From CAZUAQ01 sp964618455 (GTDB lineage: Bacteria; Planctomycetota; Phycisphaerae; UBA1845; PWPN01), in contig CAZUAQ010000014.1 of the NCBI GenBank assembly GCA_964618455.1, positions 56,697-120,696 of the forward strand: DNA of 64,000 bases, given 5' to 3'. Positions 36,387-44,818 of the stretch are shown one piece after another. A program made the translations under genes and the position numbers. The notes under the pieces were generated by a model. That model worked only from the letters and a program-made list of their open reading frames with translations. It was not told where the DNA came from and searched no databases. Position 1 is the first letter of the stretch, and each line of letters starts with the position of its first letter.

Positions 36387-36647
36387 ATGGACCACGACCC
36401 ACCGTACATCCTGGATGTTCGCGGCGTTTCAGACGAGGGAGGACCCGAGGCCGAGGCGTCGACCGAATCGGCACGCGGTCCGCGTCCCTGGATCGGCGTG
36501 CAGTTCGAGTGCTGCGGGGTGTACACGCGGGTCTATCGAAATCGCGAGGGGAGTGCGTACGAAGGGAATTGTCCGAAATGTTCCCGTCCGGCACGGGTGA
36601 AAATCGGCCCGGGCGGCACGAATCATCGCATGTTCCGTGCGACGTAG
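36387..36647 (+). CDS. Small Cys-rich protein, planctomycete type
   Basis: An 86-residue protein. The first 30 residues are acidic and probably disordered. The rest is compact: RPWIGVQFECCGVYTRVYRN, EGNCPKCSRPARVKIGPGG. The ECCG and CPKC pairs make a likely zinc-ribbon knuckle set. I recall similar short proteins in planctomycete genomes but know no function. It has no signal peptide. It lies between the minus-strand phosphoesterase and scpB genes and is probably transcribed alone. Confidence 0.7.
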   Translation: MDHDPPYILDVRGVSDEGGPEAEASTESARGPRPWIGVQFECCGVYTRVYRNREGSAYEGNCPKCSRPARVKIGPGGTNHRMFRAT

Positions 36648-36693
36648 GTTCAGGTTCGATGACTCGGCCGGCGGGGACGCACTCGGCGGGCCC

Positions 36694-37452
36694 TCAGCCG
36701 TGGGGGGACTGCAATTCCTCGACTTCCGGAAGTTCTTCCAGACTGCTTAACCCGAAGACTTCGAGAAACCGCTTGGTGGTGCCGTAGAGCATGGGGCGGC
36801 CGACATCCTCGGCGCGGCCGACGATCTTGACCAGTCCGAGCTCGCGGAGGCGGTTCAGCATCTCGCCCGACGCCACACCACGCAGGGCCTCGACGTCCGC
36901 ACGGACCACGGGCTGCTTGTACGCCACGATGGCCAGGGTCTCCAGCGCGGCGGCGGAGAGGCGTGAATCCTGGCGCGACTGCTTCAGCTTGCGCACCCAG
37001 GTGTTGAAGGCGGGGAGGGTCAGCATCTGGTAGCCGCCGGCGATGTTCTCGATGCGGAAGGAGGCGTGGCTTTGCTCGTACTTACGGTTGAGCGACTCGA
37101 TGTGATTTCGCACGTCGCGGGCGGATCCGACACCGAGGATGCTGGTCAGCTTGGCCAGGGGCAGCGGTGTGTCGGAGGAAAAGAGCACCGCCTCGATGAC
37201 CTGCTCGGGGGAGAGTTCGCCCGAGAAGGGTTCCGGTTCACGGGATTCGGACGCCGCCGGCTGCTCCGAGGGTGCATCGCTTGATGACTCGTCGGCGTGT
37301 TCCGGGGCGGCTTCCGAGTCCGCCGAGACTTCCTCGGACGGGGGCTCGGCATGTGGATCAGAGGTTTCCCCTTCGGCGACCGCCACTTCCGTCTCGGCAG
37401 CTTCCGGCGCCTCCTGCTCCGATTTCGCTTTCTTGCGTCGCCTCTTGCTCAT
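36694..37452 (-). CDS. scpB: Segregation and condensation protein B
   Basis: ScpB is the winged-helix partner of ScpA and SMC in the condensin complex that compacts and segregates chromosomes. The start at 37452 (MSKRRRKKAK) is preferred over 37569; it has GAAGG just upstream. Residues about 1-90 are a basic patch then a long Glu/Ser/Ala-rich acidic extension, which most ScpB proteins lack. The conserved domain begins at LSPEQVIEAVLFSSDTPLPL and includes FRIENIAGGYQMLT, LSAAALETLAIVAYKQPVVRADVEALRGV and GRPMLYGTTKRFLEVFGL, the last being the family signature. No scpA lies beside it. Confidence 0.93.
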   Translation of the reverse strand: MSKRRRKKAKSEQEAPEAAETEVAVAEGETSDPHAEPPSEEVSADSEAAPEHADESSSDAPSEQPAASESREPEPFSGELSPEQVIEAVLFSSDTPLPLAKLTSILGVGSARDVRNHIESLNRKYEQSHASFRIENIAGGYQMLTLPAFNTWVRKLKQSRQDSRLSAAALETLAIVAYKQPVVRADVEALRGVASGEMLNRLRELGLVKIVGRAEDVGRPMLYGTTKRFLEVFGLSSLEELPEVEELQSPHG

Positions 37453-37601
37453 GACCTTCAAATATAGCCGACCCCCGGCGCGTCGTCCATGCAGAGTCAT
37501 CGGCACCGCTTGCCCCCCGTGGCTTGCGTGGATGACTGCTGTGGCGGATGATTCGAGTTGGAATCCCATCTCCTCCGAATCTCCTTCACGAGGAAGGCCC
37601 C

Positions 37602-39215
37602 ATGCCTGCGCTTCGCCGATTACAGATCCTGTTGTCCATCATCATCCTGTGGATCGTCTGTGCCGTACCGTGTTGGGGGACCGAAGATCGCCCCAACATT
37701 CTGTGGATTTCGGCGGAGGATCTCAGCCCGGACCTGGGCTGCTATGGTGTAGCGTACGCCCACACGCCGAACCTTGATCGATTGGCGTCCCAGGGGGCGC
37801 GGTACATGCGCGCGTTTTCCATCTCGGGTGTGTGTGCTCCGAGCCGTTCCGCCATCATCACCGGCATGTACCCGACCTCGATCGGTACGCATCACATGCG
37901 CTGCAAGGGCATTCCGCCGGCGCACGTGAAATGCTTTCCCGAGTACCTTCGCGCGGCGGGGTACTACTGCACCAACAATCGCAAGACCGACTACAACTTC
38001 GACGCGCCGGTTTCCGCGTGGGATGAATCAAGCAATACCGCCCATTGGCGGAATCGGCCCGAGAGCAAGCCGTTCTTCTCGGTGATCAACCTGACCACCA
38101 CGCACGAAAGCCAGATCCGCTGCGATGAAAAGCGATTCGCCCGGCACATGTCGCGCGTGGCCGACGCGCATCGTCATGACCCGGCCGAGGCGGAACTGCC
38201 ACCGTACTACCCCGACACGCCGATCGTGCGAAACGACTGGGCACGCTATCACGACCTGGTCACGTCGATGGATGCCCAGGTCGCGGAGATCCTTCGGCAA
38301 CTCGAGGAAGACGGGCTGGCGGGGTCGACGATCGTGTTTTTCTGGGGCGATCACGGACGGGGGTTGCCCCGAGCCAAACGGTGGATCTACGACTCGGGTC
38401 TGCACGTGCCGCTGATCATTCGGTGGCCGGGCGGGATCGAGCCGGGCAGCGTGGTCGAAGAACTGGTGAGCTTTGTGGATTTCGGACCGACGGTGCTGTC
38501 GCTGGCGGGTGTACCGGTGCCGGAGTACATGCAGGGGCAGGCGTTCCTGGGTGAGCAGTGCGCGGCCCCGCGCGAGTACATCTACGCCGCGCGCGATCGC
38601 ATGGACGAGACGTACGACATCATCCGCGCCGTGCGCGACAAGCGGTTCAAGTACATTCGCAACTATCAGCCGGAGAAACCGTACGCGCAGTACATCGGCT
38701 ACATGGAACTGATGCCGACGATGCAGGAGATGCGCCGCTTGAACAAGGCGGGGGAACTGGTCGGCTCGGAGCGGCAGTACTTCTCTCCCGAGAAGCCGCG
38801 CGAAGAGCTGTACGACACGGTGGCGGACCCGCACGAAGTGAATAATCTCGCGGACGATTGGCGCTACCGCGACGTGCTGCAGCGGATGCGCGCCGCCATG
38901 GATGAATGGCGTGATGAGACGAACGATCTTGGCTTGATCCTCGAGGCGGAGATCTGGGAGAAAAGGCGACCTGGCGGGAAATGGGCGACCACGGCGAAGC
39001 CGACGTTCGAGCTGAAGGGCAAAGGTGGCGGCGATGAGATTTCGATCGAGTGCGATACGCCGGGCGCATCGATCGTGTATCGCTATGAAGATGCCGTGCC
39101 CGAGAGATGGGTACTCTACACGGGCCCGTTTCGAATGAAGAGCGATACGCTCCGTGCGAAGGCGATACGACTGGGATATCGTGAGAGCGCGACTGCGCGA
39201 TTTCGGCTTCCCTGA
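37602..39215 (+). CDS. Exported sulfatase with chitobiase-like C-terminal domain
   Basis: A 537-residue type I sulfatase. The start at 37602 has AGGAAGG close upstream and opens with a signal peptide ending near CWGTE. NILWISAEDLSPDLGCYG gives the metal-binding Asp pair. CAPSRSAIITG near residue 77 is the CxPSR motif whose Cys is converted to formylglycine. FFWGDHGRGLPRAKRW gives the Asp-His metal ligands and a Lys. After the catalytic part, the last 70 residues (ISIECDTPGASIVYRYED, YTGPF, LRAKAIRLGY) match the CHB_HEX_C_1 beta domain. It likely desulfates an extracellular glycan. No formylglycine-generating enzyme is encoded in the window. Confidence 0.93.
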   Translation: MPALRRLQILLSIIILWIVCAVPCWGTEDRPNILWISAEDLSPDLGCYGVAYAHTPNLDRLASQGARYMRAFSISGVCAPSRSAIITGMYPTSIGTHHMRCKGIPPAHVKCFPEYLRAAGYYCTNNRKTDYNFDAPVSAWDESSNTAHWRNRPESKPFFSVINLTTTHESQIRCDEKRFARHMSRVADAHRHDPAEAELPPYYPDTPIVRNDWARYHDLVTSMDAQVAEILRQLEEDGLAGSTIVFFWGDHGRGLPRAKRWIYDSGLHVPLIIRWPGGIEPGSVVEELVSFVDFGPTVLSLAGVPVPEYMQGQAFLGEQCAAPREYIYAARDRMDETYDIIRAVRDKRFKYIRNYQPEKPYAQYIGYMELMPTMQEMRRLNKAGELVGSERQYFSPEKPREELYDTVADPHEVNNLADDWRYRDVLQRMRAAMDEWRDETNDLGLILEAEIWEKRRPGGKWATTAKPTFELKGKGGGDEISIECDTPGASIVYRYEDAVPERWVLYTGPFRMKSDTLRAKAIRLGYRESATARFRLP

Positions 39216-39250
39216 TCACCTTCGAAGCTTGTTTGCGAAGTGAGGTGTGG

Positions 39251-39907
39251 ATGGCCTCCGTCTGTTTATTGAGCGCGTTCGCAGGGGATCCGCTCTTTCG
39301 GCGGTGGTGCGACCTCTGCGATCGGATGCGATGGGGCATGGCGGGGCAGGCGGCCTACGAGGTCATCACCCGGAAATATGCCACACCACCCCGCGCGTAT
39401 CACAATCTGAAACATGTCGCCCACTGCCTGGCAGAGTTGGATCGTTTGCAGGCCGGTCCGTCATTTGATGCCATCGAGATCGCCCTGTGGTTTCACGATG
39501 CGATCTACGATTCCCAGGCCAAGGACAACGAGAAGCGCAGCGCCGCATTGGCCGTGAGGATGCTCAGCGACTTCGGCGCGCCTGCATCCCTGCCATCCGA
39601 GGTCAGGGATCTGATCCTCGCCACGCGACACGACGCGCCGCCATCGACGCCCGCGTCGGCCATCATCGTCGACGTCGATCTTGCGATCCTGGGGCAGTCT
39701 CCTGCCATCTACGACCGGTACGAGGCCGCCATTCGCGAAGAGTACGCCTGGGTGGACGATGACACCTTTGCGCGCGGGCGCCGCAAGATCCTCCAGTCGT
39801 TTCTCGATCGCGAATTCATCTACACGACGCAGGAGATGCGGCATCGCTACGAAGCCTCGGCGCGGAAGAACCTCACACGGGCGCTGCAGACGCTCGCCGC
39901 GCGGTGA
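39251..39907 (+). CDS. HD-superfamily metal-dependent hydrolase
   Basis: A 218-residue cytoplasmic protein of the predicted HD phosphohydrolase group (COG4339 type). RAYHNLKHVAHCL supplies the first His, ALWFHDAIYD the HD pair, ATRHDAP a further His, and IIVDVDLAILGQS the last Asp. The start at 39251 has GAGG five bases upstream; a TTG at 39233 is less likely. Substrates of this group are not established; HD enzymes generally act on phosphomonoesters or nucleotides. It follows the sulfatase on the same strand by about 35 bases. Confidence 0.85.
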   Translation: MASVCLLSAFAGDPLFRRWCDLCDRMRWGMAGQAAYEVITRKYATPPRAYHNLKHVAHCLAELDRLQAGPSFDAIEIALWFHDAIYDSQAKDNEKRSAALAVRMLSDFGAPASLPSEVRDLILATRHDAPPSTPASAIIVDVDLAILGQSPAIYDRYEAAIREEYAWVDDDTFARGRRKILQSFLDREFIYTTQEMRHRYEASARKNLTRALQTLAAR

Positions 39908-40042
39908 TCGCCACAGCCGTGAGCGGCTGGCCGGGCAATGCCTGCCGGCGGGTATGCATTTCCGTGGCGTTCGGGCTATCATGGCCCCCCACATGCAGCG
40001 AGCGGACGCAACCCTGCACCCCCAACTGACGTGGAGGACGGT

Positions 40043-41527
40043 ATGAGTTCAGATCCGGTGAACGGTCAATCCCCCGAGAAACTCGGCCTGCCGATGGTGT
40101 CCCAAAGTGATCCCGAGGCTCTGGCGGCGGAGAAAGCCCATCTGGCGGAACTGGCGCGAAAGCCGCTGTTTGCTCGCGCGTTGGGCTACACGAAGCTCAG
40201 CGGTCCGGGCTGGCTGCAGTCGGCGTTGACCCTCGGCGGCGGCAGTGCGGGCAGTTCGCTGTTCGCCGGGGCGCTGCTGGGCTACTCGCTGCTGTGGGTG
40301 CAGCCGGTGGCGATGCTGCTGGGCATTGTGATGATGTCGGCGCTGGCGTACCAGACACTCTCGACCGGCATGCGACCGTTCCACGCCATCAATCATTACG
40401 CGCACCCTTTCTTCGGCTGGAGTTGGGCACTCGCGTCGCTGATCGCGAGCATCGTGTGGTGCCTGCCGCAGTTCAATCTGGCGGGCTCGGTCATCGGCGA
40501 TGCGCTGATCGGTGTCGACGGGGATCCGAAGAAAAGCGCGATGTACTCCATGATTGCCGCACCGATCATCCTGGTGATCGCCTGGATCGTGACGTTTAAT
40601 TACGGCAAGGGGCGGCGGGGCATCCGCATCTTCGAGACGATCCTCAAAATCCTGGTGGCCGGAGTCGTGCTCTCGTTCGCGATTGTGGTGTTCGTCAAGC
40701 CGCCGAACTGGGGCGAGGTCTTCCAAGGGTATTTCAGCTTCTACATTCCCCGAGACAACCAGGGGCTCGACGTCCTCATCTCCGCCTTCGCCACCGCCGT
40801 CGGTATCAACATGACCTTCCTCTTCCCGTACACGTTGCTGGCACGCGGCTGGGGGCGTGAGCATCGCGGGCTGGTGCGTTTCGATCTCGGGACGGGCATG
40901 CTGATTCCCTTCGTCCTGGCGACGAGCTTCGTCATCATGGCCTCGGGCAATCTGCTGCACGACGATTACCTGGCGGAGGTGAAAGCCGCCGAGGAAAAAG
41001 TGGCGGCGATGGATCTTCCGGAGGCGGAACATGATGCCACGCTAGGCAAAGAGTTAGGCGGGATCAAGAAGGCATACAGCTCGCCCAACAAGCTTGCCGG
41101 CCCCTTGAGTTCGGTATTTGGTTCGCAACTGGGCTATGCCATCTTCGGTTTCGGCATCGTCGGCATGACGCTGAGCACGATAGTTCTGCTGATGCTCGTG
41201 AGCGGGTTCATCATGGCGGAGATGACCAACACCGACCCCGGCGGTCTGCCGTACAAGATCGGCATCTGCCTGCCCGGCCTGGGCGTGCTCGGCCCGGTAC
41301 TGTGGGGCAATCTGGCCTTCTATCTCGTCGTGCCGACATCAGTGATCTGTTTCTTTTTCCTGCCGATCGCCTACGTGACGTTCTTCATCATGATGAACAA
41401 GAAGGCGTTCCTCGGTGAGGATCGCCCCGAGGGCACGAAGCGTGTGATCTGGAACACGCTGATGCTGTTGGCCATTGTCATTGTGGCCGCCACGTGTGCG
41501 TACAAGATCTACATGGCGCTGAAGTAG
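40043..41527 (+). CDS. Nramp-fold transporter lacking the usual metal-site motifs
   Basis: A 494-residue membrane protein with about 11-12 predicted segments. The ATG at 40043 has GGAGG five bases upstream; the longer frame from 39938 encodes an unlikely leader. LSGPGWLQSALTLGGGSAGS aligns with Nramp (SLC11) helix 1, and VGINMTFLFPYTLLARGWG with helix 6. In metal-transporting members these helices carry DPGN and MPH. Here they read GGGSAGS and FPY, so the metal-binding residues are absent. A hydrophilic loop of about 65 residues lies between later helices (AEVKAAEEKVAAMDLPEAEH). The fold assignment is good; manganese or iron transport should not be assumed. Confidence 0.83.
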   Translation: MSSDPVNGQSPEKLGLPMVSQSDPEALAAEKAHLAELARKPLFARALGYTKLSGPGWLQSALTLGGGSAGSSLFAGALLGYSLLWVQPVAMLLGIVMMSALAYQTLSTGMRPFHAINHYAHPFFGWSWALASLIASIVWCLPQFNLAGSVIGDALIGVDGDPKKSAMYSMIAAPIILVIAWIVTFNYGKGRRGIRIFETILKILVAGVVLSFAIVVFVKPPNWGEVFQGYFSFYIPRDNQGLDVLISAFATAVGINMTFLFPYTLLARGWGREHRGLVRFDLGTGMLIPFVLATSFVIMASGNLLHDDYLAEVKAAEEKVAAMDLPEAEHDATLGKELGGIKKAYSSPNKLAGPLSSVFGSQLGYAIFGFGIVGMTLSTIVLLMLVSGFIMAEMTNTDPGGLPYKIGICLPGLGVLGPVLWGNLAFYLVVPTSVICFFFLPIAYVTFFIMMNKKAFLGEDRPEGTKRVIWNTLMLLAIVIVAATCAYKIYMALK

Positions 41528-41571
41528 CGGGATCCTCCAGGAGCGTGATCAGGGACAGGCTGCAGGGTTTA

Positions 41572-41714
41572 AGTACCGCGACCGTGAGGGAGCAGATCAC
41601 CGGAAGGTTCGAGTATCCTTGAGGTGATTTCGGCAGTTGCAATCTATCCTGAACCGTTGTTCCTCGGTCTTGGCATTTGCCGCTCGTGATCCGCTCCCTG
41701 ACGGTCGCGGTACT
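41572..41714. repeat. 143-bp element bounded by 29-bp inverted repeats
   Basis: The left arm 41572-41600, beginning AGTACCGCGACCGT, and the right arm 41686-41714 are reverse complements at 27 of 29 positions. About 85 bases lie between them without a reading frame. It sits between the ends of two convergent genes. The layout resembles a miniature inverted-repeat transposable element; a long hairpin acting as a two-way terminator is the alternative. No clear target-site duplication was seen and no transposase is encoded in the window. Confidence 0.6.
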
Positions 41715-41750
41715 GAATTGCTCGTTTGACGATTGTTATGTGCAGGATCG

Positions 41751-42593
41751 TCACTTCACTTCATCAAGCAGCCTGGCGAGGTTGCCGCCTTCGATGCGCC
41801 GGCGGTCGTCGTCGGTGAGGAAGTCCATCTCGCTGAACATGCCGAACGTTTGCGGGAAGGTCAGGTCGTCGAGGCAGGGCGTGCAGTCCGAACCCCAGCA
41901 GAGTCGCTTCGTGGTGAACGCTTCCGCCAGCAACTCCACGTAAGGCCACGTCGCGCGGTGCGGCCAGGCGTGGGCGGGATCAGTGACGGCGTAGAACCCG
42001 CTGAGCTTGATGTGCGTTTCCGGGTAGCGCGCCAGGACGAGGATGTCCGCCAGCGCGCCCTTGGCGTGGGCCTTGGAGGGCGGGGCGTCGACGCGTGGCG
42101 GCAGGCCGAGGTGTGAAACGAGGATGCGCAGCGTCGGGTGACGGTCGAGAATCGGCAGCCACGCGCCCAGTTCCGCCCCGCGCGAGTTCACGCTGATCAG
42201 CGCGCAATGCTTGCCCAGCCACGACCAGACCTCCTGCGGCACGTCACCGAGGGCTTTGACGGCGTCGTCGCCGAAGATGTACAGGCTGATGCCGACAAAC
42301 TTCCGCTTATGCCACGCCTCAAGATCCGCCGCGTCGCGCAGTTTCTTCGGTGGAAAGAAGGCCACCGGCCGGATCCAGTCGTGCTTCTCACACAGGCCGG
42401 CCACATGTTCGTTGTTGCCCTTCGCCCAATCCTGCCCCTCGTAGCAGACGACCAGCGCCTGCTTGACGTCGTACGACTTCATCAGTGAAACATACAGGGC
42501 CGTCTCATCGATCTTTACACCCGGCCGCCCGGTGAACGAGCCGCGGAATCCGCCGTCGAACAAATGAATGTGAGCATCGACACGTTCAGACAT
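41751..42593 (-). CDS. Amidohydrolase-2 family metal-dependent hydrolase
   Basis: A 280-residue TIM-barrel enzyme. DAHIHLFDGG at the N-terminus carries the HxH metal pair, ILVSHLGLPPR a further His, IKLSGFYAV a core strand, and CWGSDCTPC the catalytic Asp. GGNLARLLDE closes the barrel in the family manner. Members hydrolyse or decarboxylate small carboxylic compounds and lactones. GGAGG lies nine bases before the ATG, within the end of the aminotransferase gene, with which it overlaps by eight bases, so the two are co-expressed. The substrate is unknown. Confidence 0.87.
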   Translation of the reverse strand: MSERVDAHIHLFDGGFRGSFTGRPGVKIDETALYVSLMKSYDVKQALVVCYEGQDWAKGNNEHVAGLCEKHDWIRPVAFFPPKKLRDAADLEAWHKRKFVGISLYIFGDDAVKALGDVPQEVWSWLGKHCALISVNSRGAELGAWLPILDRHPTLRILVSHLGLPPRVDAPPSKAHAKGALADILVLARYPETHIKLSGFYAVTDPAHAWPHRATWPYVELLAEAFTTKRLCWGSDCTPCLDDLTFPQTFGMFSEMDFLTDDDRRRIEGGNLARLLDEVK

Positions 42594-43716
42594 GGGCGAG
42601 CGCCTCCTTCAGAATGCGAAGAAACGTCTCGACGTCCTCCGCCGTGTTGTAGCCGTGAATCGCCACGCGCAGCCGACCGGCGTGCGACATGACATGCACG
42701 TTCGCGCGATGAAGTTGAGCGTGAATCGCCTCGGCCTTCGAGTGGCGGAACGCGAGGATGCCCGCCAGGTGCTCCGGATCGTCCGGCGTGATCAATTCGA
42801 CCGGCAGCGTCTTCAGCTCTTCCAGGCAGTTCAGTACGAGCGGCTGGGCATGATCGTGGATGGCGTCGACGCCGATGGACGCGATGTATCCCAACGCGGC
42901 ATGCACGGCGTAGACGGCGGGGTAGTTCGGCATGCCGACGGAGAAGCTCGCCGCCCCCGGTTTGGTGACCGCCCGCTCGAAGCGATCGTCGTCGAAGGCG
43001 TTCTCGAGATTGAACCATCCGCCGGCGGGCACGGTCCACTCCCGCGCGCGGCGCGACGGCACGCCCACGAGTCCGCCACCATGGCTGCCGAGGATCCACT
43101 TGTGCGTCGAGCTGATCACCAGGTCCACGTCGTCCAACGCGAGCGGGATGCGCCCGAGCGCCTGCGTCACGTCGAGCGCGATCAAGGCATCGCTGTTCTT
43201 GCGAACCGCCCGTACGACTTCGGACAGCATCACTTTGTGTCCATTGAAAAAACTCACCAGCGAGAGTGAGACAAGCCGCGTCTTCGGGCCGAGCAACGGG
43301 ACGAGATCCTCGGTACGAAGCGCGCCCTCACGCGACCGCCACACGCGCGCGACGGCGGAGCAGTTGTCCTGCAGCCAGGGCGTGGCTCCGGCGGGGAAGT
43401 CCAGATCGTTGATCACAACCTCGTCGCCCTCGCGCAGCCGCAGCGCCATCGCCGCCAGGTTGAAGGCTTCCGAGGCGCACGAGCAGATGCCGATCTCTTC
43501 CGGCGCGAGCCCGAACAGCGCCGCCGCGCGTTCGCGCACGCCGCGCCACTGCGCTTCGTGCAGCGTGCGCCCGTCCATACCCAGCAGCGCGTCTTCGCCG
43601 TACTGCCGCAGCGCGTCGAGCACGCATTGCGGAGGGATGCCTTCGGCGGCGGTGTTGAGATACACGCGCTTCGCCAGCGAGGGAAAGTCATGCAAACGTG
43701 AGTCCGCGGTCAGCAA
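42586..43716 (-). CDS. Class V aminotransferase / cysteine-desulfurase-like PLP enzyme
   Basis: A 376-residue fold-type I PLP enzyme. The start is a rare TTG at 43716 with AAGGAG six bases upstream. YLNTAAEGIPP opens the fold, CSCASEAFNLAAMAL is the phosphate-side loop, SLVSFFNGHKV follows, LIALDVTQALGRIP carries the PLP-stacking Asp and Gln, and ISSTHKWILGSHGGG the Schiff-base Lys. The later FSVGMPNYPAVYAVHAAL and LRVAIHGYNTAEDVE are typical. Cysteine desulfurase, selenocysteine lyase and isopenicillin-epimerase-like activities are all possible. Partnership with an amidohydrolase and a nearby M20 peptidase points to catabolism of an amino-acid derivative rather than iron-sulfur assembly. Confidence 0.87.
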   Translation of the reverse strand: MLTADSRLHDFPSLAKRVYLNTAAEGIPPQCVLDALRQYGEDALLGMDGRTLHEAQWRGVRERAAALFGLAPEEIGICSCASEAFNLAAMALRLREGDEVVINDLDFPAGATPWLQDNCSAVARVWRSREGALRTEDLVPLLGPKTRLVSLSLVSFFNGHKVMLSEVVRAVRKNSDALIALDVTQALGRIPLALDDVDLVISSTHKWILGSHGGGLVGVPSRRAREWTVPAGGWFNLENAFDDDRFERAVTKPGAASFSVGMPNYPAVYAVHAALGYIASIGVDAIHDHAQPLVLNCLEELKTLPVELITPDDPEHLAGILAFRHSKAEAIHAQLHRANVHVMSHAGRLRVAIHGYNTAEDVETFLRILKEALAHV

Positions 43717-43740
43717 CGGTCACTCCTTCAAGCTTGAATC

Positions 43741-43818
43741 GACAGGATGAACAAGATGGACAGGATTGGAAGAACGGAGATCAAGAGAAGAAATCATGTT
43801 CATCATGTCAATCCCGTC
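43741..43818. repeat. Inverted pair of three-unit 9-bp repeats
   Basis: The left arm 43741-43767 consists of three nonamers, GACAGGATG, AACAAGATG and GACAGGATT. The right arm 43792-43818 read in reverse complement is GACGGGATT, GACATGATG and AACATGATT. The arms face each other across 24 bases and can form an imperfect hairpin. Runs of GACAGGATGAACA-like units are a repeat type I have seen in planctomycete-like genomes. It lies in the 118-base gap between two minus-strand genes and may act as a processing or attenuation structure. Confidence 0.55.
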
Positions 43819-43834
43819 AATTCCTCTGTTTCGT

Positions 43835-44818
43835 CTACGAACGCTCGGATGCTTCCTCGAGGGCGTTCAGCCAGCGTTGCACCTGCATGGCGTCGTCGTA
43901 GGTCGCGCCGGTCGGCACCGGCTCGAGTCCGCGGACCACACGGCAGAAGCAGCGGAGTTCCTCGGCCATCATGCCGCTCGGTGCGAGGGCGTCGGCGCGG
44001 ATTTCCAGGCCCATCGGCGAGACCGCCCGTTCGTCCCACACCTGGATCGGTCGCGGGTTCGGTTCCAGCCGCGCCGCCCAGCCGTTGCCGAAGACGTCCA
44101 TCCGGTCGACGCCGTCCGAAGGCATACCCTCCGGCGTCATGAACGAGGCAGCAAACGTCGCCAGACGGCCGTCGGCCCACTGCAACTGTGCCACCGCCAG
44201 GTCGACCTGACCGTTCGCATGGGTATGCACGCGGCAGTCAAACGTGACTGGATCGGCGCGCTCCACGAGCACCTGCGTCACGTACAGGTCGTGCACCATG
44301 AGCAGTTCCAGCGGATGCTCGCCGGGGAGAAGTTCCATGGTGCGCACCGAGCGGTGGCGGACGCAGTCCATGTAGCGTATCGGCCCGCGAGTGGATGTCT
44401 CATCCAGCAAGGCGCGAAACTCGCTGTTGAACAGCAGGATGTGGCCGAGCATCAGGGGAGCCGAAGAGGATTCCACGCTGGGCCGCAGCTCTTCCGCCTC
44501 CGCCAGTGTCGGGGCCAGCGGTTTTTCCAGCAGAACGGGCTTGCCCGCGTCGAGGATCGCGCGGGTCATCGCCACGTGCGCGGCGGAACTCGACGCCACG
44601 ATCCACGCCTCCGCGTCGCTCTCGGCCACAGCCCGGCCCAGGTCCGTCCAGACGTGCACGCCCGGCAACTGCGGGGCGATCTCATCGAGCCGATCCTGCC
44701 GGCGGTGCATTACCGCCACCAGTTCCGCCTCGGCAAGTCCCTGCGCCGTCAATGCGTGCAGCATTCCGAACTGGCCCACGCCCGCCACGCCAAGTCGTAC
44801 GGGTTCAAAACGGCTCAT
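43835..44818 (-). CDS. Gfo/Idh/MocA family oxidoreductase
   Basis: A 327-residue NAD(P)-dependent dehydrogenase. The ATG at 44818 overlaps the previous stop (ATGA), with GGAAGGAG upstream. VRLGVAGVGQFGMLHALTAQ is the Rossmann nucleotide-binding loop, AWIVASSSAAHVAM the second strand, PVLLEKPLAPT the EKP motif with the catalytic Lys, and LLMVHDLYVTQVLV the HD motif near the active site. The family oxidises hydroxyl groups of inositols, sugars and related polyols. Coupled to an M20 peptidase gene, it may act on a product of that hydrolysis. The specific substrate is unknown. Confidence 0.9.
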   Translation of the reverse strand: MSRFEPVRLGVAGVGQFGMLHALTAQGLAEAELVAVMHRRQDRLDEIAPQLPGVHVWTDLGRAVAESDAEAWIVASSSAAHVAMTRAILDAGKPVLLEKPLAPTLAEAEELRPSVESSSAPLMLGHILLFNSEFRALLDETSTRGPIRYMDCVRHRSVRTMELLPGEHPLELLMVHDLYVTQVLVERADPVTFDCRVHTHANGQVDLAVAQLQWADGRLATFAASFMTPEGMPSDGVDRMDVFGNGWAARLEPNPRPIQVWDERAVSPMGLEIRADALAPSGMMAEELRCFCRVVRGLEPVPTGATYDDAMQVQRWLNALEEASERS

